Source: Luteibacter yeojuensis
GTDB taxonomy: Bacteria; Pseudomonadota; Gammaproteobacteria; Xanthomonadales; Rhodanobacteraceae
NCBI RefSeq assembly: GCF_000964085.1
Contig: NZ_JZRB01000027.1
Coordinates: forward strand, 1-32,367
DNA: 32,367 nucleotides
Reading direction: 5' to 3'
The notes beneath the pieces were generated by a model, which saw only the letters and a list, made by a program, of their open reading frames with translations, was not told the DNA's origin and did not search any database. Both the position numbers and the translations under genes were made by a program. Of the stretch, positions 1 through 5,715 are shown piece after piece (the stretch's first letter is position 1; each line of letters begins with the position of its first letter).

Positions 1-24
1 GTCCAACTTTTGGGGGTCACCTCA

Positions 25-58
25 CTTGCGCGCGATCGCGCGCAAGCGCGCTCCCACA
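25..58. repeat. GTAG/REP-type palindromic repeat, truncated copy
   Basis: This has the same core as the complete palindrome at 27896-27941. The right half is complete and ends in CGCTCCCACA. The left half starts only at CTTGCGCGCGA, so the outer part of that arm is missing. It lies just beyond the 3' end of ctaB. Similar GTAG repeats (REP/SMAG-like) are known from Stenotrophomonas and relatives. Any terminator or mRNA-stabilising role is inferred. Confidence 0.75.
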
Positions 59-73
59 GATGGTGGAGTCACA

Positions 74-991
74 TCAAACGATCGGCTCGAACGTCACCGG
101 CAAATGCACCATCGGCTCCACCAGCCAATGGTCGGCCAGCAGGAACGCGAACAGCACCATCAGGTAGATGATGGAGTAATTGAACATCTTCATGGCGAAG
201 AAGTCGTCCGGCGGGTTGAACAGGCGCACGGCGTACCACAGGAAGCCGATGCCCAGCACCACGGCGCCGAAGAGGTAGATGAGGCCACTCATGCCCGTGA
301 GGAACGGCAGCAGCGTGACCAGGAACAGCAGCACGGTGTAGAAGAAGATGTGCCAGCGCGTGAACTTCACGCCATGCGTCACGGGCAGCATCGGCACCTG
401 GGCGCGCGAGTAATCGTCGACGCGGAAGATGGCCAGCGCCCAGAAATGCGGCGGGGTCCACACGAAGATGATGAGCAGCAACTGCAGCGCGTAGGGGTGC
501 AGCGAGCCGGTGACGGCCGTCCAGCCGAGCACGGGCGGCGCGGCGCCCGCCAGGCCACCGATGACGATGTTCTGCGGCGTGGCACGCTTCAGGTAGGCGG
601 TGTAGATCACCGCGTAGCCGATGAGCGAGAAGAACGTGAGCACCGCCGTGAGCGTGTTTACCAGGCACACCAGGACCAGCATCGACACGATGCCGAGCGC
701 CATCGCGAACACGAACACCTGCATGGGCGTGAGTTCACCCGTAGCCAGCGGCCGGTGCGAGGTGCGCGCCATGAGCTTGTCGATGCGCTGGTCGATAAGG
801 TGGTTGAACGCGGCCGCCGAGGCCGAGGCCAGCCAGATGCCCAGCGTGCCGAAGATACCGGCCTGCCACGAGGGCAGCATGCGGTTGCCCTCGGCGTCCA
901 CGGCCAGGAACATGCCGATGACGGCGCAAAACACCAGCAGCGCGACGACACGCGGCTTGGTCAGCTCCATGTATTGCTTGAACTTGGTCAC
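74..991 (-). CDS. ctaB: Protoheme IX farnesyltransferase (heme O synthase)
   Basis: A UbiA-superfamily integral membrane prenyltransferase that adds a farnesyl group to protoheme to give heme O, the precursor of heme A for the aa3 oxidase. It has 305 residues, the usual length for CyoE/CtaB, with about eight or nine hydrophobic segments. The Asp-rich prenyl-diphosphate site [19 protein letters not shown] lies after the second helix, and [10 protein letters not shown] is a second family signature. The start is a GTG at 989-991, and its GTGA overlaps the TGA stop of ctaA, so the two are probably translationally coupled. It is the last gene of the SURF1-ctaA-ctaB assembly run. Heme O synthase is a firm call; the aa3 role comes from the neighbours. 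Confidence 0.96.
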   Translation of the reverse strand: MTKFKQYMELTKPRVVALLVFCAVIGMFLAVDAEGNRMLPSWQAGIFGTLGIWLASASAAAFNHLIDQRIDKLMARTSHRPLATGELTPMQVFVFAMALGIVSMLVLVCLVNTLTAVLTFFSLIGYAVIYTAYLKRATPQNIVIGGLAGAAPPVLGWTAVTGSLHPYALQLLLIIFVWTPPHFWALAIFRVDDYSRAQVPMLPVTHGVKFTRWHIFFYTVLLFLVTLLPFLTGMSGLIYLFGAVVLGIGFLWYAVRLFNPPDDFFAMKMFNYSIIYLMVLFAFLLADHWLVEPMVHLPVTFEPIV

Positions 992-2133
992 GGGGCCTCC
1001 GGTGGCAGGCGCTGCGTGCTGGCCAGGGCCGCGAGCAGGGTGAAAAGCAGCAGCGCGGCGACGCCGTTGTGCGCGGTGGCCACCGGCAGGGGAAGGCCAA
1101 GATGCACGTTGCCGATGCCAAGCAGCACCTGCACGACCAGCACCACGGCCACGGCGATGCCCTGCTTGCGCAGCCCGGCGCGCGATAGCTTGTGCGCCAG
1201 CCAGCCGAGGTAAACGAAGGTGACGCCGGCGCCGATGCGGTGCGCCATCTGGATCGCGCTACGCGCGGCCATGTCGAGCACGCCGCCTTCGTAGTTCACG
1301 CCGATGCCGCGCCAAAGCACGAACGCTTCGTGGAAATCGGTCTCGGGCCACCACTGGCCGAGGCACTTGGGGAAATCCATGCCACAGGCCAGCGCGGCGT
1401 AGTTCGAGCTTGTCCAGCCACCCAGCGTGATCTGGCACACGAGCACGACGATGCCGATGGCGACGGGCGTGCGCAGCGCGGCGAAGCGGTCATCCAGCGT
1501 GCCCACGCGCCACCAGCGCAAGGCGGCCCACGCCAGCAGGCCGAAGGTGGCAAGGCCGCCGAGGAGGTGGCCCGTGACGACGATGGGCTTCACCAGCAGC
1601 GTGACCGTCCACATGCCGAGCATGGCTTGGAAGATGATGACCGCGAGCGCGGCCACGCCCACGCGCCATGCGCCGGGGCGGTCGAGCGTCGCGGCGGCAA
1701 CCAGCGGCAGCGCGATGGCCAGCGCGGAAAGCGCCGACGACACCACGTGCTCGCCGCGCATGTACATCACGACGCCGACGGCGGCAAACACCGCCGAGAC
1801 GATGATGGCGCCGACGGCGAATCGCCTGCGCCACGCGGCGATCAATGCGATGGCCAGCACCATGACGCCGAGGCTGCCCGCGAGGAAGCGATGGACCTGC
1901 TCGCGCCACGCCTTGTGCGTTTCGTAGGGACGATCAGGGAAGGCCTGGTTCGCCTGCGCGATATCCTGCGCATGGCCCGGCCACGTGACCTTGCCGTAGC
2001 AGGTGGGCCAGTCGGGGCACGAGAGGCCGGCGTTGGAAAGGCGTACGAACGCACCGAACATCACCACGCAGAACGCGAACAACGCGGCCAGCAGGGCAAG
2101 GGTGCGCAGCGCTTTGACGGCGCGGGGTGGCAT
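988..2133 (-). CDS. ctaA: Heme A synthase (COX15/CtaA family)
   Basis: A polytopic membrane monooxygenase that oxidises the C8 methyl of heme O to the formyl group of heme A. The 381-residue product has about eight TM segments. Visible family signatures are [19 protein letters not shown] near the N-terminus, [32 protein letters not shown] and [10 protein letters not shown], which supply the four conserved His heme ligands. The start was set at ATG 2131-2133, which overlaps the stop of the upstream gene as ATGA. A longer open frame extends upstream but does not encode family sequence. ctaB follows with a 4-base overlap. Together the two enzymes convert heme B to heme A. Confidence 0.95.
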   Translation of the reverse strand: MPPRAVKALRTLALLAALFAFCVVMFGAFVRLSNAGLSCPDWPTCYGKVTWPGHAQDIAQANQAFPDRPYETHKAWREQVHRFLAGSLGVMVLAIALIAAWRRRFAVGAIIVSAVFAAVGVVMYMRGEHVVSSALSALAIALPLVAAATLDRPGAWRVGVAALAVIIFQAMLGMWTVTLLVKPIVVTGHLLGGLATFGLLAWAALRWWRVGTLDDRFAALRTPVAIGIVVLVCQITLGGWTSSNYAALACGMDFPKCLGQWWPETDFHEAFVLWRGIGVNYEGGVLDMAARSAIQMAHRIGAGVTFVYLGWLAHKLSRAGLRKQGIAVAVVLVVQVLLGIGNVHLGLPLPVATAHNGVAALLLFTLLAALASTQRLPPEAP

Positions 2134-2693
2134 CAGCGGATCACCTTCTGCAGATCCTTGCGCAGGCCGTTCGGGTCGAAGCCCGCGGGGTACCAGGCCA
2201 GCGCGGTGGCATTGGATTCGACGAGCACGACCGCGACCGCATCCGGCGTGGCCGGGCGGAACGGCGCGAACGCGTCGGTGGTATCGGTGCCGATGGCGTA
2301 ATCCGCCATGACCGCCTGCGCATCGGTGCCGGTGGGCGCGGGGCCGGAGTACAGCAGGCGCAGGCGGTCGGCATTGCGGTTGAGCACGATGCGCGCGTTG
2401 CGCACCAGCGCCAGCGTCTTCACGCACCCGGCCGCGCAGGCGGGGCCGGGCAGCACCACCAGCGTGAGGCGCGGCTCGCTGTCGCGCCATGCCCATGGCT
2501 TGCCGCCCACGTCGACGCGCACACCCTCGAAGCTGCGCTGGGGCAGGATCGGCTGGCCATTGCCCTTGCCGGTCGGCTGCCACCCCGTGACCGTGAGCAG
2601 GCCAGCCGCGACGATGGGCGCCAGGAACACCAGCATGATCAGCACCAGCTTGAGGCGGCCCGAACGGGCGGGTTGGGCTTGCGGTTCGCTCAT
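2133..2693 (-). CDS. Membrane-anchored CxxxC protein of the cox assembly cluster
   Basis: A 186-residue protein with one TM helix at about residues 13-34 and a soluble domain predicted outside the membrane. PGPACAAGC places Cys86 and Cys90 in a CxxxC spacing after a beta-strand-like stretch (LTLVVLP). This recalls the copper-binding motif of Sco/thioredoxin-fold assembly proteins. Uncharacterised proteins in this position between SURF1 and ctaA are common in gammaproteobacterial cox clusters. It overlaps the stop of SURF1 (ATGA) on one side and the start of ctaA (ATGA) on the other, so it belongs to the same translation-coupled unit. A role in CuA/CuB or heme delivery is inferred from context. 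The family assignment is not certain. Confidence 0.8.
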   Translation of the reverse strand: MSEPQAQPARSGRLKLVLIMLVFLAPIVAAGLLTVTGWQPTGKGNGQPILPQRSFEGVRVDVGGKPWAWRDSEPRLTLVVLPGPACAAGCVKTLALVRNARIVLNRNADRLRLLYSGPAPTGTDAQAVMADYAIGTDTTDAFAPFRPATPDAVAVVLVESNATALAWYPAGFDPNGLRKDLQKVIR

Positions 2694-3424
2694 GGGCTCT
2701 CGTTGCGCGGGCGGGGCCGCCGGTTGCGGTGGAGGAGGATGAAGATCACCACCGCGGCGGCCGCGAAGGTGAACCACTGGAACGCATAGGCGCGATGCCG
2801 GGCCGGCGGCATCACCGCAGGCGTCCACTCACGGGCGTAGATGGTGGCCGGGTCGGCGTCGAGCAGCAGCACGCGAGGATACAGCGAGTGGTGCAGGTCG
2901 GCGGCCACCTCGCCCAGGTCGATGTAGACAAGCGTCTTGTCGGGCCCCGGCTGCCCCGGCAGGCGATCGCCGCCCAGGCGCACCCCGACCCCCGGTGGCG
3001 GCACGTAGAGGCCGCGCAGGGTGGTCTGCGCCGTGGGCACGGGCGGCAGCTTTGGCAGGCTGCCCGCCTCGCGCGGGAGGAAGCCCAGGTCGACCAGCAC
3101 GGCGTGGTTGTCGCCACGCGGCTGGAACGGCGCGTAGACATGCACCCCGGCCTGGCCGGCGCGGACCTGGTCATCGAGGATGTAGCGGTGCCCGGCCAGG
3201 AACGCCCCGGCGAGGTCCACCCGGGGGTAGCGATCGGCCGGGGGCGCGGCCGCGACGCGATCGAACGGCTCCGCCGGGGCCTCGCTGGCTGCGGCGTAGC
3301 GCCGCAGGAGCTCGTCCTTCTCGGCCGCGCGGTGGAGCTGCCACACGCCCAGGCGCGTGAAAACCAGCACGCCAGCCACCGTGAGTGCGACAGCGAACCA
3401 CGTCGGGCGCCGCAGGAAGCTCAT
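2690..3424 (-). CDS. SURF1-family cytochrome oxidase assembly protein
   Basis: SURF1/Shy1 proteins help insert heme A into subunit I of aa3 oxidases. The 244-residue product shows the expected layout: an N-terminal TM helix at about 7-26 followed by RLGVWQLHRAAEKDELL (the conserved LGxWQxxRxxxK region), a periplasmic domain, and a C-terminal TM helix beginning after RHRAYAFQWFTFA. The start is ATG 3422-3424 (MSFLRRPTWF). The upstream in-frame extension runs through the divergent promoter region and is not family-like. It is the first gene of the ctaA-ctaB run and is separated by about 60 bases from the oppositely oriented small membrane gene. Confidence 0.93.
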   Translation of the reverse strand: MSFLRRPTWFAVALTVAGVLVFTRLGVWQLHRAAEKDELLRRYAAASEAPAEPFDRVAAAPPADRYPRVDLAGAFLAGHRYILDDQVRAGQAGVHVYAPFQPRGDNHAVLVDLGFLPREAGSLPKLPPVPTAQTTLRGLYVPPPGVGVRLGGDRLPGQPGPDKTLVYIDLGEVAADLHHSLYPRVLLLDADPATIYAREWTPAVMPPARHRAYAFQWFTFAAAAVVIFILLHRNRRPRPRNESP

Positions 3425-3447
3425 GCAAAGCCCCGCGTGGCCGCCGC

Positions 3448-3453
3448 TATACT
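3448..3453 (+). promoter_or_regulatory. Possible -10 element for the twin-TM gene
   Basis: TATACT matches the sigma70 -10 consensus at 5 of 6 positions. It lies in the short divergent space between SURF1 and the plus-strand small membrane gene. No convincing -35 is seen. A transcript from here would begin at about 3460, which favours the GTG start at 3484 over the ATG at 3466. Confidence 0.35.
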
Positions 3454-3483
3454 CGGATTGTCGCAATGAGGCGGAACGGTCAC

Positions 3484-3702
3484 GTGGAAACCATCTACAA
3501 ATACGCGCTGGTGATCCTGCTGCTGGTGGTGCTGTTCAACCTGGGCCAGGCGCTGTTCTTCATGATGACCGACAAGGGCCAGAGCAAGCGCACCGTATGG
3601 GCCCTCACCCGCCGCATCGGCCTCTCCCTGTTGCTCATCGCCATGGTGGCGCTGGGCATCTTCATGGGGTGGCTGCACCCCCACGACGTGGGCCAATTCT
3701 AA
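3484..3702 (+). CDS. Twin-transmembrane small protein (DUF2909-like)
   Basis: A small inner-membrane protein of 72 residues with two hydrophobic helices (about 7-25 and 44-63) joined by a polar loop DKGQSKRTVWALTRRIG. This is the pattern of DUF2909 twin-TM proteins that accompany cox clusters between ctaE and SURF1. The chosen start is GTG 3484 with the purine-rich AGGCGGA about 8 bases upstream. An in-frame ATG at 3466 would add six residues but lacks a ribosome binding site. It is transcribed away from SURF1. Its function is unknown; association with oxidase assembly is by location only. Confidence 0.8.
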   Translation: METIYKYALVILLLVVLFNLGQALFFMMTDKGQSKRTVWALTRRIGLSLLLIAMVALGIFMGWLHPHDVGQF

Positions 3703-3776
3703 CCCGCTCCCTCCTGCTACCAAGGCGCGCTGCGGCAAACTGCGCCAGCAGGGCCCCACCGCCTCGCTCAAGTCCC

Positions 3777-3800
3777 TGTAGGAGCGCGCTTGCGCGCGAT
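3777..3800 (+). repeat. GTAG/REP-type repeat, single half-element
   Basis: One half of the repeat family: TGTAGGAGCG, then the short hairpin CGCGCTTGCGCG and GAT. It lies between the convergent ends of the twin-TM gene and the antitoxin gene. The rest of the gap (3703-3810) shows nothing else recognisable. Confidence 0.75.
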
Positions 3801-3810
3801 AAGGCGAACC

Positions 3811-4098
3811 TCAACCCACCAGGGCCGCCATGACGTTCTTCGGATCGTTCCGGATCGCCCGCAGAAGGGCCCGCGCCGGCCCCGTCGGCTCGCGCCGCCC
3901 CTGCTCCCAGTTGCGCAGCGTGCCGACATCCACATCAAGCACCTTCGCGAAATTGGGCTGCGAAAGCCCGGTGGCTTCACGGATGGCCTTGATGGTGGCC
4001 GGGTCGACCGCGAACTCGCGGGACGGCGCGCGCTTGCCACGATGGATCTCATCCATCTGCTGCACGCTCTCGAGGAGATCATCAAAGAAATTGCTCAT
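3811..4098 (-). CDS. higA: HigA-type antitoxin, XRE helix-turn-helix
   Basis: A 95-residue Cro/C1-type DNA-binding protein. Residues about 33-85 form the HTH domain, including TIKAIREATGLSQPNFAKVL and the recognition-helix region VGTLRNWEQGRREP, as in HigA/NadS-like antitoxins. It should neutralise the upstream RelE-like toxin and repress the shared promoter. The start is ATG 4096-4098, whose ATGA overlaps the toxin stop, giving coupled translation. The toxin-first order is characteristic of higBA. An upstream TTG could add five residues but is less likely. Function is inferred from family and pairing; the operator is proposed separately. Confidence 0.88.
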   Translation of the reverse strand: MSNFFDDLLESVQQMDEIHRGKRAPSREFAVDPATIKAIREATGLSQPNFAKVLDVDVGTLRNWEQGRREPTGPARALLRAIRNDPKNVMAALVG

Positions 4099-4436
4099 GG
4101 CGGTTGATTCCAATGTTCGACGACTTTTCGCAACGTGGTCCGCTGGTCGGCCGTGAGATCGTCACGTTCGTTCTTCGCGTAGATCAGGAGCATGGCAATG
4201 CGCGACTGCGCCACGAAGTGGTAGTAGATGGCGCGAGCGCCACCGCTCTTGCCCCGGCTCGACATGGCCACCCGCACCTTGCGGAGGCCACCCGTACCCT
4301 CGATGAGATCGCCTGCCTCCGGGTACGCGGCGAGAAAATGCTGAAGCCGGGTGTACTGGTCTTCGCCAAGCAGCGCGCGTACCCGGCGGGTGAAGAGCGG
4401 CGTCTCTACGAAGACCACGGGCGGACAGTACGCCAT
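4095..4436 (-). CDS. higB: RelE/HigB-family toxin
   Basis: A probable ribosome-dependent mRNA interferase of 113 residues. Family features are VVFVETPLFTRRVRALL at the N-terminus, the basic block GGLRKVRVAMSSRGKSGGAR at about 49-68, then IYYHF and LLIYAKNERDDLTADQ at about 84-99. This matches the RelE-like HigB-2 group (PF06296-type). The start ATG 4434-4436 fits the family N-terminus but has no nearby Shine-Dalgarno. An in-frame ATG at 4467-4469 also lacks one. GGAGGAG (minus strand, 4461-4467) lies six bases from an in-frame ATT. Expression may therefore be deliberately weak or coupled to an overlapping leader ORF. The gene sits inside the cox cluster. Confidence 0.87.
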   Translation of the reverse strand: MAYCPPVVFVETPLFTRRVRALLGEDQYTRLQHFLAAYPEAGDLIEGTGGLRKVRVAMSSRGKSGGARAIYYHFVAQSRIAMLLIYAKNERDDLTADQRTTLRKVVEHWNQPP

Positions 4437-4486
4437 TGACTGATATACGTCAATGGCGCACTCCTCCATTCGGCAAATTTTTTCAT
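4406..4486 (-). CDS. Possible 26-residue leader peptide overlapping the toxin start
   Basis: This small ORF begins MKKFAEWRSAPL and ends RPWSS. It starts at ATG 4484-4486, with a good ribosome binding site AGGAG six bases upstream on the minus strand. It reads through the palindrome and past the toxin start codon in another frame before stopping at 4406. It has the best translation signal in this region, whereas the toxin itself has none. It could couple or limit toxin translation. No homology is recognised and it may be non-functional. Confidence 0.35.
   Translation of the reverse strand: MKKFAEWRSAPLTYISQWRTVRPWSS
4431..4458. promoter_or_regulatory. Operator-like palindrome over the toxin start codon
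   Basis: CGCCATTGAC (4431-4440) and GTCAATGGCG (4449-4458) are perfect 10-base inverted arms around the AT-rich 8-base spacer TGATATAC. The left arm contains the toxin ATG. The size and symmetry suit a dimeric HTH repressor such as the adjacent HigA-type protein. An RNA hairpin that hides the start codon is an alternative. Confidence 0.6.
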
Positions 4487-4572
4487 GGGTGGCTCCTGGC
4501 AAACAGCGCCCCGTGCGCTGGCAGGAACAGGTTCGCGAAGATCGCGCGTTCGCCACAGTCGCCCGTGCCCAC

Positions 4573-4600
4573 GCCGACACGTAGGCCTATGCCAACACGT
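4573..4600. repeat. Short direct repeats flanking TAGGCCTA
   Basis: GCCGACACGT (4573-4582) and GCCAACACGT (4591-4600) are near-identical direct repeats with an 18-base period. The perfect 8-base palindrome TAGGCCTA (4582-4589) lies between them. They sit upstream of the toxin-antitoxin genes and just beyond the ctaE terminator, so they could be a regulator site. The remainder of 4487-4612 has no convincing promoter. Confidence 0.35.
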
Positions 4601-4612
4601 CACCCCGGCGCC

Positions 4613-4639
4613 AAAAAAAACCCGCCTTGCGGCGGGTTT
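4613..4639 (-). terminator. Rho-independent terminator of the ctaC-ctaE transcript
   Basis: Read on the minus strand, AAACCCGCC-GCAA-GGCGGGTTT forms a nine-base-pair stem with a tetraloop (4618-4639), followed by a run of Ts down to 4613. It lies about 25 bases after the ctaE stop. It ends the structural-gene operon before the toxin-antitoxin genes. Confidence 0.92.
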
Positions 4640-4663
4640 CGGTGCGACCAGGGCTGGGTGCGA

Positions 4664-5554
4664 TCAGAGCACGTAGACAAACAGGAACAGCGCCAGCCAC
4701 ACCACGTCGACGAAGTGCCAGTACCACGCGACGGCTTCGAAGCCGAAGTGGTCGTCCTTCGAAAAGTGGCCCTTGGCGCAACGCAGCCAGATGATGGCCA
4801 GCATGATCGTGCCCAGGGTGACATGCATGCCGTGGAAACCGGTGAGCATGAAGAACGTGGCGCCGTAGACACCGCTGCCCAGCGTGAGGTTGAAGTGCTC
4901 GTAGGCTTCGGCGTATTCGTGGGCCTGGCAGAACAGGAACGTGCAGCCCAGCAGCACGGTGGCGCCCAGGCCGATGAGCAACGCCTTGCGGTGGCCGGCC
5001 TTCAGCGCATGGTGCGCGATGGTGATGGTGACGCCCGACGACAGCAGGATCAGTGTGTTCAGCAGCGGGAGGCCCCACGCCGCGATGGTGTGGAACGAGC
5101 CGCCGATCTTGTCGGGGCCGCCGCCACCGGACGCACCCCACGCCGCGCTGTAGTTCTCCCACACGAACTGGTGGGTGAGCACGCCATGGCCTTCGCCGCC
5201 CAGCCAGGGCACCGAGAAGATGCGGGCGTAGAACAGCGCGCCGAAGAACGCCCCGAAGAACATCACCTCGGAGAAGATGAACCACATCATGCCCATGCGG
5301 AACGAGCGATCGACCTGGCTGTTGTAGCTGCCGGCCATCGACTCGTGGATGACCGAGCGGAACCAGCCGAAGAACATGCCGAAGATCATCAGCACGCCGA
5401 TGAGGAAGGCGACCTTGCCAAAGCCCGAATCGCCCGGCTCGGCGTTCAGCCAGTGCGCGGCACCGAAAACGGTGACGAACATGGAGACGGCGGCCACGAT
5501 GGGCCACTGGCTCTTGGCCGGTACGAAGTAAGCGTCGTGTTGCTGGTGACCCAT
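4664..5554 (-). CDS. ctaE: Cytochrome c oxidase subunit III
   Basis: An integral subunit of the aa3-type oxidase. The 296-residue length and seven hydrophobic helices fit the long bacterial form. Signatures include FGWFRSVIHESMAGSYN, RMGMMWFIFSEVMFFGAFF (helix III with the conserved Glu), QAHEYAEAYEHFNL, FFMLTGFHGMHVTLG and AVAWYWHFVDVVWLALFL at the C-terminus. The start is ATG 5552-5554 with only a modest ribosome binding site. It is the last gene of the structural operon and is followed by a strong terminator. A ctaG gene often lies between ctaD and ctaE, but here only a 41-codon gene does. Confidence 0.96.
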   Translation of the reverse strand: MGHQQHDAYFVPAKSQWPIVAAVSMFVTVFGAAHWLNAEPGDSGFGKVAFLIGVLMIFGMFFGWFRSVIHESMAGSYNSQVDRSFRMGMMWFIFSEVMFFGAFFGALFYARIFSVPWLGGEGHGVLTHQFVWENYSAAWGASGGGGPDKIGGSFHTIAAWGLPLLNTLILLSSGVTITIAHHALKAGHRKALLIGLGATVLLGCTFLFCQAHEYAEAYEHFNLTLGSGVYGATFFMLTGFHGMHVTLGTIMLAIIWLRCAKGHFSKDDHFGFEAVAWYWHFVDVVWLALFLFVYVL

Positions 5555-5586
5555 GCTGGTTTCCCGTGGAAGTCGCTTGTTGGCCG

Positions 5587-5712
5587 TTACAGCTTCAACA
5601 TCTGCACGATCGACAGGATGAAGATGCCGAGCGCCACGCCGCCCGCGATCAGCGCGGTGCGGCGGGCGCGCTTGCGCCGCTCATCGAGTTCGTTGTCGAC
5701 CATGGCGTTCAT
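5587..5712 (-). CDS. Cytochrome oxidase small assembly protein-like, 41 residues
   Basis: A very small ORF starting MNAMVDNELDERRKRARRTA. It has an acidic then strongly basic N-terminus, one TM helix (LIAGGVALGIFILSIVQ) and a KL end. Its position directly after ctaD (three-base gap) and its arginine-rich-plus-one-helix architecture match the small assembly proteins annotated between ctaD and ctaG in other proteobacteria. It also resembles the cytosolic/TM start of CtaG without the copper-binding domain, so a CtaG remnant cannot be excluded. ctaE follows 32 bases later. The family call is by position and architecture only. Confidence 0.7.
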   Translation of the reverse strand: MNAMVDNELDERRKRARRTALIAGGVALGIFILSIVQMLKL

Positions 5713-5715
5713 CGA

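Noticed and set aside
26-1213. Long open frame on the plus strand opposite ctaB/ctaA
   Set aside because: Antisense shadow in GC-rich DNA: composition is dominated by Arg, His, Gln and Glu, with no family motif, while the opposite strand encodes clear ctaB and ctaA.
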